Shown here: positions 35,663 to 42,939 of the stretch, piece after piece | Numbering within the stretch: the first letter of the stretch is position 1 | Layout: the number at the start of each line of letters is the position of its first letter | The notes under the pieces: generated by a model | Told to the model about the DNA's origin: nothing | Seen by the model: only the letters and a program-made list of their open reading frames with translations | Database searches by the model: none | Origin: Peptoniphilus faecalis | GTDB lineage: Bacteria > Bacillota > Clostridia > Tissierellales > Peptoniphilaceae | Direction: 5' to 3' | NCBI RefSeq assembly: GCF_012976305.1 | Contig: NZ_JABDSR010000006.1 | Coordinates: forward strand, 62,001 to 126,000 | DNA length: 64,000 nucleotides | Position numbers and translations under genes: made by a program

Positions 35663-35692
35663 AAAAAGGACTCTTGAAATCAAAAGTCCTTT
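35663..35692 (-). terminator. Intrinsic terminator after the GntR/ABC operon
   Basis: Stem AAAGGACT/AGTCCTTT with a 12-base loop and TTTTTAATT on the minus strand, just after the stop at 35707. Confidence 0.82.
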
Positions 35693-35706
35693 GAGTCTAT
35701 TAATAT

Positions 35707-36345
35707 TTAAAAATCTTTTTTCTCCGCTATTATTCTAGCTGCGGCATAAATTATTATAATGAAAATAATTAAAGATAAGGATAAGACTAAGTTGCTGCTT
35801 CCTTTAATTATTCCAATAAAAAATCCTGTTGGATCTTTTCCAAACTTATCTAATATAGGAAGAAGCGCAGGCGATGATGTAAACATTGTTCCCACACCAC
35901 TTGTTTGTCCAAAGTAAAGATAGATTGGAATACTTATAAGGTAATAGGCCATTAAAAATAGCACAATAAAAAATCCTAGGTTAAAGTCCATGCCATTTAT
36001 TTCAACCTCTTGCATGATGTAAAAAACTAATATTGAATCTATTATAAAAATAATAAGAACCTTTAGAAATTTTACATTTATTAGGTCTCTCCTTGATGCA
36101 CCAAGTGTCAAAAGGTAAGGCTTGCTCTTGTCCACTATCATTCCTTCGCTGGATATTATATATAAGACATAGTGAATTAGGAGGGCTGACATAAATAATA
36201 CTGCAAAGGCTTTGTCTGCAAAGAAAGAAAATTCCTCTGAGAAAAGTCCAAGACTTTTTAAAGCAAAAATTATTCCTATAAATATGAAATAAACAATAAT
36301 AAACTTTTTTCTAATTTTAAAATCATTTAATAAAAGTATTTTCAT
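35707..36345 (-). CDS. ABC-2-type membrane subunit, second
   Basis: A 212-residue protein with about six hydrophobic helices and no soluble domain. It is the last gene of the GntR/ATPase operon and overlaps the preceding gene by four bases. It shares a layout with its neighbour at 36342-36962 (starting MK-LLNDFK versus MKTVLYNDFK), so the two are paralogous halves of one transporter. Bacitracin-resistance (BcrB) or Ytr-type systems have this build. The substrate is unknown. Confidence 0.7.
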   Translation of the reverse strand: MKILLLNDFKIRKKFIIVYFIFIGIIFALKSLGLFSEEFSFFADKAFAVLFMSALLIHYVLYIISSEGMIVDKSKPYLLTLGASRRDLINVKFLKVLIIFIIDSILVFYIMQEVEINGMDFNLGFFIVLFLMAYYLISIPIYLYFGQTSGVGTMFTSSPALLPILDKFGKDPTGFFIGIIKGSSNLVLSLSLIIFIIIIYAAARIIAEKKDF

Positions 36346-36962
36346 ATTATTTGCCCCTCTCTAATGTTTTTTGTTGAGTATTTATAATCTGCCCATAGGG
36401 ATAAGACGAAAATTATTACAGAAGCAATTATAAATATTGATTTGTAATCTATTAAATAATCATAATAAGCTCCGTATCCCATTGCGGTAGCTATGCCAAA
36501 TCCTATTACTAATAGGCCGTAAAATAAAATCACAATTCCTTTTTGGAGTTTTGCGTATAAAATATGACTTAAACTTAGACTCAAAAAGTCTAAAGCAATA
36601 AATATATTTAGGTATATATTTAAAATTGATACTTTGACTTCTTGATTGCTAATAATTAATCCAACCCAAAAAATAATAGAGGTAATAAAAAATATTACAA
36701 AATTTTTTATTATTTTAGCGATAGAATAGTCTTCTATGGAAACTGGCATAGTAATAAATTTTTCAAAATCATTAAATTTATCCCCAAAGATAATTTGAGT
36801 TCTCATGATAAATATCATAGTAAATGCCCACTGAATAAAGAATCTGTTGAAGACTTCTCCAGTAAAAAAGAAACCTATTGCCTGTATAGCTCCAACAAAA
36901 ATTGTCATGGGGAGTGCAATCTTTTTTATAACTTTAAAATCATTGTATAAAACTGTTTTCAT
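36342..36962 (-). CDS. ABC-2-type membrane subunit, first
   Basis: A 206-residue protein with about six membrane helices. ATGA overlaps join it to the ATPase gene before it and the second membrane subunit after it. It has no recognised catalytic motif and is assigned by operon context and resemblance to the next gene. It probably forms a heterodimeric channel with it. Confidence 0.7.
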   Translation of the reverse strand: MKTVLYNDFKVIKKIALPMTIFVGAIQAIGFFFTGEVFNRFFIQWAFTMIFIMRTQIIFGDKFNDFEKFITMPVSIEDYSIAKIIKNFVIFFITSIIFWVGLIISNQEVKVSILNIYLNIFIALDFLSLSLSHILYAKLQKGIVILFYGLLVIGFGIATAMGYGAYYDYLIDYKSIFIIASVIIFVLSLWADYKYSTKNIREGQII

Positions 36963-37798
36963 TGTCCACCTCTTGATAAAAATATCATTATGTCCTCCAC
37001 ACTTACTTTATCAACAACTTCATTTGGATAAAATTCTTTAAAGACTTCAACATTTTTTATGAGAGCTTCTGTGGAATATTTATTTTTCCTCGTCTTTAAA
37101 ATAAAATCGCCGTATTTTTCTAAATTTTCTTCAGAAGTTTTTAAGATTCCATACTTTTCTATAAGGCTATCCTTCTCATCGTATAAGATTACTCTTCCAT
37201 CGTGAATGTAAATTATATAGTCGGCAATTTTTTCTATGTCAGACAAGATATGAGAAGAAAATAAAATTGTCCTGTCGTCATCTTTCATGTAGTCGAATAA
37301 AAATCCAATAATTTCATCGCGAATAACTGGATCAAGCCCAGAAGTTGGCTCGTCTAAAATTAATAATTCTGGCTTGTGACAAATTGCAGAAATTATTTTT
37401 AACTTCATCAAGTTACCTGTAGAAAGTTCACTTAATTTTTTATTCCTTGGCATCTTAAATTTATCTGCACAGTCATAAAACATCTCTTCATCAAAATTTT
37501 TGTAGGCAACTTTTAAAATATCAAGAACATCTTTTACTTTGAAGCTTTCGTTGAAAAAAGAATTTGACAAAACTGCCCCAATTTTTTCAAAAGATTCCTT
37601 GTGGATCTTTTCTCCAAAAACTTTTATATCGCCATCATATTGATATAAATCTAAAATACATTTTAAAAGAGTTGTTTTGCCTGCACCATTTTCGCCAATA
37701 AGTCCAATAACGGCACCCTCTGGTATGTCCAAACTGTCAATATTTAGTTCAAAATCCTTAAAATCTTTTTTTAAATTTTTTATCTCTATACTTTTCAT
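36959..37798 (-). CDS. ABC transporter ATPase (YtrB/BcrA-like)
   Basis: A 279-residue ATPase with Walker A GENGAGKTT at about 35-43, signature LSTGN (with the weaker STGNLMKLK form), Walker B LLILDEPTSGLDP and a His-containing switch. The C-terminal 70 residues are an extra segment, as in exporter-type ATPases. It is coupled by a 4-base overlap to the GntR gene and to the membrane subunits. Systems of this type protect against wall-active antibiotics or peptides. Confidence 0.88.
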   Translation of the reverse strand: MKSIEIKNLKKDFKDFELNIDSLDIPEGAVIGLIGENGAGKTTLLKCILDLYQYDGDIKVFGEKIHKESFEKIGAVLSNSFFNESFKVKDVLDILKVAYKNFDEEMFYDCADKFKMPRNKKLSELSTGNLMKLKIISAICHKPELLILDEPTSGLDPVIRDEIIGFLFDYMKDDDRTILFSSHILSDIEKIADYIIYIHDGRVILYDEKDSLIEKYGILKTSEENLEKYGDFILKTRKNKYSTEALIKNVEVFKEFYPNEVVDKVSVEDIMIFLSRGGQ

Positions 37799-38175
37799 AA
37801 TATGTCCACCTCATTTAAGGTCTTTAAAATTTCTTGTAACTCATCTAAACTTATTCCTGCAACTTTTGCAATAGTCATGGCATCAGTAAAATGTTTTTCA
37901 ATTTCAGCCATGGCATTTTCTCTTACAACTTCTTCATTTAATTTTTTTACAAAGGAACCCTTCCCTGGCATAGAATAAATATAGCCCTCTTGCTCCAAGT
38001 CGTTGTAAGCACGTTTTGTAGTTATAACAGAAACCTTTAAATCGCTGGCAAGAGTTCTCATCCCTGGAAGAGGTGCATCAGCATGTAAATCTCCCGATAC
38101 AATTTGCGCCTTGATTTGATTTTTTATTTGCTCATAAATTGGAAGACCACTGTCATTTGAAATAATTATTTTCAT
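37795..38175 (-). CDS. GntR-family regulator, YtrA subfamily
   Basis: A 126-residue repressor-type protein with the GntR winged helix at about 10-75 (PIYEQIKNQIKAQIVSGDL; MRTLASDLKVSVITTKRAYNDLE; YSMPGKGSFV). The short C-terminal helix pair is typical of the YtrA group, which lacks a large ligand domain. It is the first gene of the ABC operon and overlaps the ATPase gene by four bases. Its own promoter carries a CTGTA-N13-TACAG palindrome (38202-38224), and a near-identical arrangement lies before the CPBP protease gene. Autorepression and shared control are therefore likely. Confidence 0.9.
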   Translation of the reverse strand: MKIIISNDSGLPIYEQIKNQIKAQIVSGDLHADAPLPGMRTLASDLKVSVITTKRAYNDLEQEGYIYSMPGKGSFVKKLNEEVVRENAMAEIEKHFTDAMTIAKVAGISLDELQEILKTLNEVDIL

Positions 38176-38201
38176 ATCATCACCGAATTTCTTAATATCT
38201 G

Positions 38202-38251
38202 CTGTATATATTTTATATTTACAGTATATATCTTATAAATATCTTTGTCAA
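38202..38251 (-). promoter_or_regulatory. Promoter and YtrA-type operator of the GntR/ABC operon
   Basis: Minus strand: TTGACA (38246-38251), a 17-base spacer and TATACT (38223-38228). The palindrome CTGTA-N13-TACAG (38202-38224) overlaps the -10 box and start site. The N13 spacing is that of the Bacillus YtrA site (AGTGTA-N13-TACACT, as I recall it). Confidence 0.75.
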
Positions 38252-38260
38252 TAAAAATTG

Positions 38261-38289
38261 TAAAAAAATAACTGCCCATTAGGACAGTT
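38261..38289 (-). terminator. Intrinsic terminator after azlD
   Basis: Stem AACTGTCC/GGGCAGTT (one G-U pair) with a 4-base loop and TTATTTTTTTAC on the minus strand. It ends the azlCD unit. Confidence 0.8.
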
Positions 38290-38295
38290 TTTAAA

Positions 38296-38601
38296 CTAAA
38301 TTAAATATAAAAATCCCATATACACTGCTGTTCCCAGTGCAATGGACAAGAAAAAGTTTTTAATAAATTTAAAACTTAAAATTATCACTGCAAAGGATGT
38401 TGCAACAGGTATTACTTCTGTTGGGTTTAAAAAATTAACTTTTCTAATACAAAATACGAGGAGAAGTCCCATTAATGCATAGGGAAGCTTTTCTCCAAGA
38501 TATTCAATAAAGGTTGTTAATTTTTTCTTTCTAAAAATTATTCCAGGAAGAAATCTAGCCATCACAGTTATTAAACCTGCGATAAAAATATATTTAAGCA
38601 T
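38296..38601 (-). CDS. azlD: AzlD-type branched-chain amino-acid transport small subunit
   Basis: A 101-residue membrane protein with about four helices, the small partner of AzlC. I chose the ATG at 38601, preceded by GGGGGAGG; a longer frame to 38634 overlaps azlC far too much. It overlaps the azlC stop by eight bases. The pattern RFLPGIIFRKKKL and EYLGEKLPYALMGLLLVF is typical of the AzlD family, whose partners export branched-chain amino acids or analogues. Confidence 0.88.
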   Translation of the reverse strand: MLKYIFIAGLITVMARFLPGIIFRKKKLTTFIEYLGEKLPYALMGLLLVFCIRKVNFLNPTEVIPVATSFAVIILSFKFIKNFFLSIALGTAVYMGFLYLI

Positions 38602-39286
38602 TTTTATTTCCTCCCCCTCTTTTCTTAAAGTCAATGTATAAAAAAATTAGGATTATAATCATTGCGGGGAGAATAAAATTTTCTCCAAAGATAATTAATG
38701 AAAATACCGAAGCCACAACTCCAATAATAGCAGGAAAGTGGTCAGTCGTTTGATTCCATTGACTTAAATATATTACTAAAAATAAAGCCGTAAGTATAAA
38801 ATCTATTCCTAGAATTTCTGTCTTTACAAAATTTCCTAGGACTCCTCCAAGTGTCGTAGCCAAAAACCAGTATGCTTGAAGTAAAATTATTATGGAAAAA
38901 TAAAAATCTTCTTCTTTCATGTCATCGGGTACAGGCACGCCCATTATCATTGAATAAGCTTCATCACAAAGAGCATAATTTGAATAAATTCTCTTTCCTT
39001 CGCTCATACCTCTAAACTTTATAAGGCAAGTAAGTGCATAAAAGAAATGTCTAATATTCATCATTGCAACAATTAAAACAAAAGAAAGTAAATTCATACC
39101 TGCATACATTGCCTCAACTACAACAAATTGAATTGATCCTGAGAAAATCACAACAGAAGTAAGTGGAGCAACCCATGGTGCATATCCCTTTGATGAAGTG
39201 AATATCCCAAAAGAAATTCCTATAAATAAAAAAGAAATAAATATTGGAATAGTATAGGGAAAGGTCTTTTTTAAATTTTTAATCAT
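38594..39286 (-). CDS. azlC: AzlC-type branched-chain amino-acid permease
   Basis: A 230-residue membrane protein with about seven helices. Clues: FIGISFGIFTSSKGYAPWVA near the N-terminus and FFYALTCLIKFRG in the middle, as in AzlC/YgaZ. With AzlD it forms a two-part branched-chain amino-acid exporter. The two genes form one unit with overlapping ends. The ATG follows AAGGGGTG. Confidence 0.9.
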   Translation of the reverse strand: MIKNLKKTFPYTIPIFISFLFIGISFGIFTSSKGYAPWVAPLTSVVIFSGSIQFVVVEAMYAGMNLLSFVLIVAMMNIRHFFYALTCLIKFRGMSEGKRIYSNYALCDEAYSMIMGVPVPDDMKEEDFYFSIIILLQAYWFLATTLGGVLGNFVKTEILGIDFILTALFLVIYLSQWNQTTDHFPAIIGVVASVFSLIIFGENFILPAMIIILIFLYIDFKKRGGGNKNA

Positions 39287-39344
39287 CTTTTCACCCCTTA
39301 AAGTTTTTTAGAATTATAACATATTTAAAAAATAATATAAATAT

Positions 39345-39370
39345 AAAACCCCGAGAGCAATCGAGGTTTT
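39345..39370 (-). terminator. Intrinsic terminator after the iadA remnant
   Basis: Imperfect stem AAAACCTCGA/TCGGGGTTTT with a 6-base loop and TATATT on the minus strand. Confidence 0.7.
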
Positions 39371-39384
39371 CTAAATTTATTTAT

Positions 39385-40146
39385 TTATTTATTTTCTTCA
39401 AAGGTTCCAAATACTATGGGCAATTTATCTCTTAACATAATCCTACCCTTTGCAATTACTGTATCAATATCTAATGTTTCTTCGTCAAGCAAATTAATAT
39501 CAGCATCAAATCCTTTTTTTATATTTCCCTTATTATTTAGTGCTAAAATCCTTGCAGGATTTGATGTTATTCCTCGAAGTGCAATTTCAAGTGGTATGTC
39601 TTCTTTAAATACACATTCTTTTATTGCTTCTAAAAGACAGCTTGATTTTCCCATGCCAAGTCCAATATATTCATTTTTTTCGTTAAACATCGGAAAGCTT
39701 CCCTGTCCATCAGATGTAAATGTGAAATTATCTATGGATATTTTTTCTTCGATTATTCTCTTAATTGCCTTCGATATTCTAACTTCTCCATACTCTCTTT
39801 CCCACAAATCAGGGTCATCCGTTCCAGTAAAGTCACAATATCCACCGCGTTTCATGTACTTTATACTTTCTTCAAAAAGCTCCTTATTTCTGCCACAATG
39901 TGTTGGCAAAAATTGTGTAATTGGAAGTTCAGTTTCATCTACTGCTCTATTTAAATAATCTAAGTTTTTCTTTCCATCTCCCATGTGGATATTTATTATT
40001 CCAGCTTTTCCTGAAAGCATGCCAGCCACTCTCACATTTGCAGCAAGTCTAATAAATTCTTCGAAAGTTGGTTGTGATGATCTGTGATCTGAAAGTGCAA
40101 TTTCTCCTGCTCCTATTATCTTATCAATTGACATTATATCCTTCAA
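39385..40146 (-). pseudogene. iadA: Isoaspartyl dipeptidase, N-terminally truncated
   Basis: The 253-residue frame matches only the C-terminal two thirds of beta-aspartyl dipeptidase (IadA, usually about 390 residues). It has IIGAGEIALSDHRSSQPT, NIHMGDGKK, QFLPTHCGR and SDGQGSFP at the expected order and ends normally (LNNKGNIKKGFDADI, AKGRIMLRD). The first about 130 residues, with the N-terminal metal-binding His pair, are missing. The apparent TTG start at 40146 lies inside the broken permease gene upstream. The two are joined by a deletion, so this is not expected to be active. Confidence 0.85.
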
Positions 40147-40624
40147 ATAAAAAGTTTAGAAAACCAAAACCATTAAAGTCCTCTGTACCCCATACAGTTG
40201 CAGTTTTATTTAATTTAACTGAAGTGTCATAGAAACTTTCTCCATAAATTTCATATAAAGTATCATCTGTTAGTCCAACTTCAGCTAAACTTTCTACCGT
40301 CCAAGAATCTGCTGGCTCTTGTAACAGTAGAGCAAAACCATCTTCGTCAATTTCATGTTCTTCTAGAGCTTCTTTATCTTCAAATAACTTACTTAAATTT
40401 TCAGATAAAAATTTTTTGTCTAATGGATGCATGTATCTAAATGTTTCAGTTTGCAGTACAGTTCTTGAACTAATTTCTCCCTTTGCATTTTCATATTCAA
40501 CTTCATGAGTTGAAAACTTACCAGCAGGAATTAAAAAAGTAAGAATCCAAGATAAAACTACCACGAAAAATATAATTGCATATGTATGTGGAGTTTTAAA
40601 CTTTGTTAAATCTCTCTTTTTCAT
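40124..40624 (-). pseudogene. YfcC-family permease, C-terminally truncated
   Basis: N-terminal 166 residues of a YfcC-type (amino-acid or C4-dicarboxylate-like) permease that normally has about 480-500. It has one membrane helix (about 16-36, ending LIPAGKF), the large external loop and the motif GTEDFNGFGFLNFLFEG just before the second helix, then runs into sequence of iadA and stops. The ATG at 40624 follows AAAGGAAAG, with a promoter region upstream. The other helices are gone. It was probably an intact gene beside iadA before one deletion. Confidence 0.8.
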
Positions 40625-40738
40625 AATTATCTTTCCTTTCATAATTCAATAATTAACCCCTAAATTTATTATACATTTTTCTATGCTAAAACTATTTTAA
40701 TTTAGTTCAATTGTTATTTAAGTAAAAAAGTCTAAAAA

Positions 40739-41749
40739 TTATTCTTCTTTTATGTTTTCAAATACAGATTTTTCCCAAAGGCTTTCATCTTTAACATGAT
40801 TAAAAAATATAAAGACTCCAAAAAATATAATTGAGCTTAAAGTTGTAAATAAAAATCCTTTTAAATCATAATGTTGTCCCGAAAAAATATCCTTGGAAAT
40901 ATCTGTAGTAAATAATAATGCCAAATTGTTGTTTAAGTAGTGTAGCATAACAGGAGCCCAAATAGATTTTGTCCTATTATAGGCATAAGTTAAAAATATT
41001 CCAAAAAATGTACAAAATACAATTTGTCCAAGTATTGAATAAATCTGCGATGCTAACTGTCCATCGGAATAGTAGAAAAGATTAAGTGGTAAATGCCATA
41101 TACCCCAAATAAAGCCTGTGAGCAAAATAGATTTCTTGTATCCATAAATTTCTTTTAGTCTTGGTGCTAGATATGCCCTCCAACCATATTCTTCTCCTAT
41201 AAAAGGCATGATATTAAAAAAAGAAAAAATAAAAATTGAAACAAGCAATTTTACACTTTTAATGTTTAAAATTTTTATTATCTCTCTTGTTTCTCCCTGT
41301 AATATACATCCCAAAAATAATCTTAGCAAATAAATAATTATAAAAACTAGACAAATTAACAATGTTGTTTTTTTATTTGGATTGTCTAAAGATAATTTTC
41401 TTTTAAGATTTTTATCCATAGTTGAAATACCTATAATCATTGGGATCGCAGATATCAAGATTACAAAATCTGAAAAGCTTGTAGCAAAATTAGAATAAAA
41501 AATATTTATTATTGAAAATGCAAATAAAATAAAACTTGTAATTATGTAAATTTTAATGGCAGAATTTTTTAAAATACTTTTATCTTCACTGTGTAATAAG
41601 GCAATTACACCAAGAAAGGGCATAAACATTTGAAATAGCGGATAAATATTTGTATTTATATTGTTCAATTTGCAGTAATAAATTGCCAAGCCCATTATAT
41701 ATGGAAGAATAAATGATACACAAATATAAATTTTTAAATCTTTTTTCAT
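40739..41749 (-). CDS. CPBP-family intramembrane metalloprotease
   Basis: A 336-residue membrane protein with about eight to ten helices and the three CPBP/Rce1 motifs in order: GEEYGWRAYLAPRL (EExxxR), a GFIWGIWHLPLN segment with a conserved His, and HYLNNNLALL with a second His. Family members process peptides or bacteriocin immunity proteins in the membrane. The ATG has AAAGGAG eleven bases upstream. The promoter region carries the YtrA-type palindrome at 41772-41802, linking it to the GntR/ABC operon at 35707-38175. An immunity-type or wall-stress role is a reasonable guess. Confidence 0.88.
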   Translation of the reverse strand: MKKDLKIYICVSFILPYIMGLAIYYCKLNNINTNIYPLFQMFMPFLGVIALLHSEDKSILKNSAIKIYIITSFILFAFSIINIFYSNFATSFSDFVILISAIPMIIGISTMDKNLKRKLSLDNPNKKTTLLICLVFIIIYLLRLFLGCILQGETREIIKILNIKSVKLLVSIFIFSFFNIMPFIGEEYGWRAYLAPRLKEIYGYKKSILLTGFIWGIWHLPLNLFYYSDGQLASQIYSILGQIVFCTFFGIFLTYAYNRTKSIWAPVMLHYLNNNLALLFTTDISKDIFSGQHYDLKGFLFTTLSSIIFFGVFIFFNHVKDESLWEKSVFENIKEE

Positions 41750-41771
41750 AAATTTCTCAAACTCCTTTATC

Positions 41772-41825
41772 TAAAGTGTATATGTTTTATATCTACACTT
41801 TAACCTCGTGTATTTATTTTGTCAA
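41772..41825 (-). promoter_or_regulatory. Promoter and YtrA-type operator of the CPBP gene
   Basis: Minus strand: TTGACA (41820-41825), a 17-base spacer and TAAAGT (41797-41802). The perfect palindrome TAAAGTGTA-N13-TACACTTTA (41772-41802) overlaps the -10 box. The TGTA-N13-TACA core lies at the same distance from the -10 as in the GntR promoter. Confidence 0.75.
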
Positions 41826-42038
41826 TAGCTTTATAAAAATAATTTGTAATATATGAATTTTTTCCCTTGTTTCTTTACACTTGTTAACAAAAAGTAATAA
41901 TTATAATTATTGTGCCAATTTAATTAATTTATATATTGACTTTTTCTAGGTTTTATGATATCTATAAGGCGTGAAATGTAGCTACACTCACAATTATACT
42001 TTTTATATTTATAATGTTTTTTATTTTAGGAGTTTACT

Positions 42039-42546
42039 ATGAAAAAACAAATTAAATTAATAGCTTCAACTTTAGTGTTTACAACATTATTGACAGCTAA
42101 TACTTTCGCAATAACTAATAAGTTGGAAAACGAAAGTATTCGTGATTATAATAAAGTAAATACATTTTACTTTAAAGATAATGCTAAACCCATGAATAAT
42201 CCTTTTTTCTATGAAACCGAAGAAGATTCCTTGGGTTTATCAAGGAAGTCGAAAAATAAGCCAAAGAGAGGCTTCAAATCAAAATTTTATTTATTCAATT
42301 GTTTCAGGCTTTGTTGGTATTGGTGGTCTAGTTCCAGGATTTACAATGACAATACTTGGAAAAATTAATAATGTTGGAGAAGCTGGAACCGTAGAATTTT
42401 GGAAATCTGAAAGAAGACAATACAAAACTTCTAAAATAACTGGTAAAAGGCAGTTAAATTCAAGATGGGAATTGTATCGTATGCGTTTAACAAATACTGA
42501 TGGTGAAGTATTAAGTGATACAACTCGTTCTTTTAAAACCTACTAA
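42039..42546 (+). pseudogene. Secreted protein gene with a frameshift at a T-tract
   Basis: A signal peptide (about 1-24, ending NTFA) and 30 more residues read in one frame up to a run of six T (42203-42208). The next frame then reads MKPKKIPWVYQGSRKISQRE and continues in a Gly-rich segment (SIVSGFVGIGGLVPG) to TAA at 42546. One T fewer would give a single 168-residue exported protein. The start has AGGAG. The family is not recognised. Two candidate explanations are slippage-based variation and a recent mutation. A small membrane protein gene follows. Confidence 0.65.
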
Positions 42547-42570
42547 ATTGTTAGTAGAAAGGAAAATCTA

Positions 42571-42858
42571 ATGACATTATATAAAAGACTAGATATAATC
42601 TTAGAAAAAAACATAAAAAAATTTTATACTAAAATAGACATAAATGGAGGTATTTTTCTAGTAGTAAAAAATCTTACCAAAATGTTTATTTTTTCTATTA
42701 TTTTTTCTATTATTTTTTTAATTATATCTAAGTTTAAAAATTCAAATTATTTTTTAGGAATTAATATAATTAGCACTTCTAAATCTTTTTTAAGTGTTTC
42801 TATATTTTCACTTATTTTTAATTTTTGTATATTTATCTTTCAAAAAATTAAAAAATAA
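42571..42858 (+). CDS. Small membrane protein (95 residues)
   Basis: ATG at 42571 with AAAGGA upstream, 24 bases after the frameshifted secreted protein. It has two hydrophobic helices (about 37-53 and 75-90), Ile/Phe-rich, with a Lys-rich turn. Function unknown. In such a pair (secreted protein plus small membrane protein) the second could be an immunity or anchoring factor, but no evidence decides this. Confidence 0.5.
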   Translation: MTLYKRLDIILEKNIKKFYTKIDINGGIFLVVKNLTKMFIFSIIFSIIFLIISKFKNSNYFLGINIISTSKSFLSVSIFSLIFNFCIFIFQKIKK

Positions 42859-42863
42859 AATAA

Positions 42864-42913
42864 AAAAGCCGACAAAATTTTAAGTTGACCTCTTAAATTC
42901 ACTGTCGGCTTTT
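42864..42913. terminator. Bidirectional terminator
   Basis: Stem AAAAGCCGACA/TGTCGGCTTTT around a 28-base loop. It can serve the plus-strand gene at 42571 and the minus-strand ATPase gene at 42940. Confidence 0.8.
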
Positions 42914-42939
42914 CATTATAAACTTTATTTAATGATAAT

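Noticed and set aside
35563-35706. Possible purine riboswitch before the purine permease gene
   Set aside because: The conserved aptamer pieces are absent; only a terminator hairpin of the upstream operon is present.
39416-39958. 180-codon open frame on the plus strand opposite the iadA remnant
   Set aside because: It has no ribosome site and no recognised family; the minus strand matches IadA throughout, so this is an antisense shadow.
41977-41986. Palindrome TGTAGCTACA upstream of the frameshifted secreted protein gene
   Set aside because: The spacing does not fit the YtrA-type site, and no -10/-35 pair around it is convincing; left unassigned.
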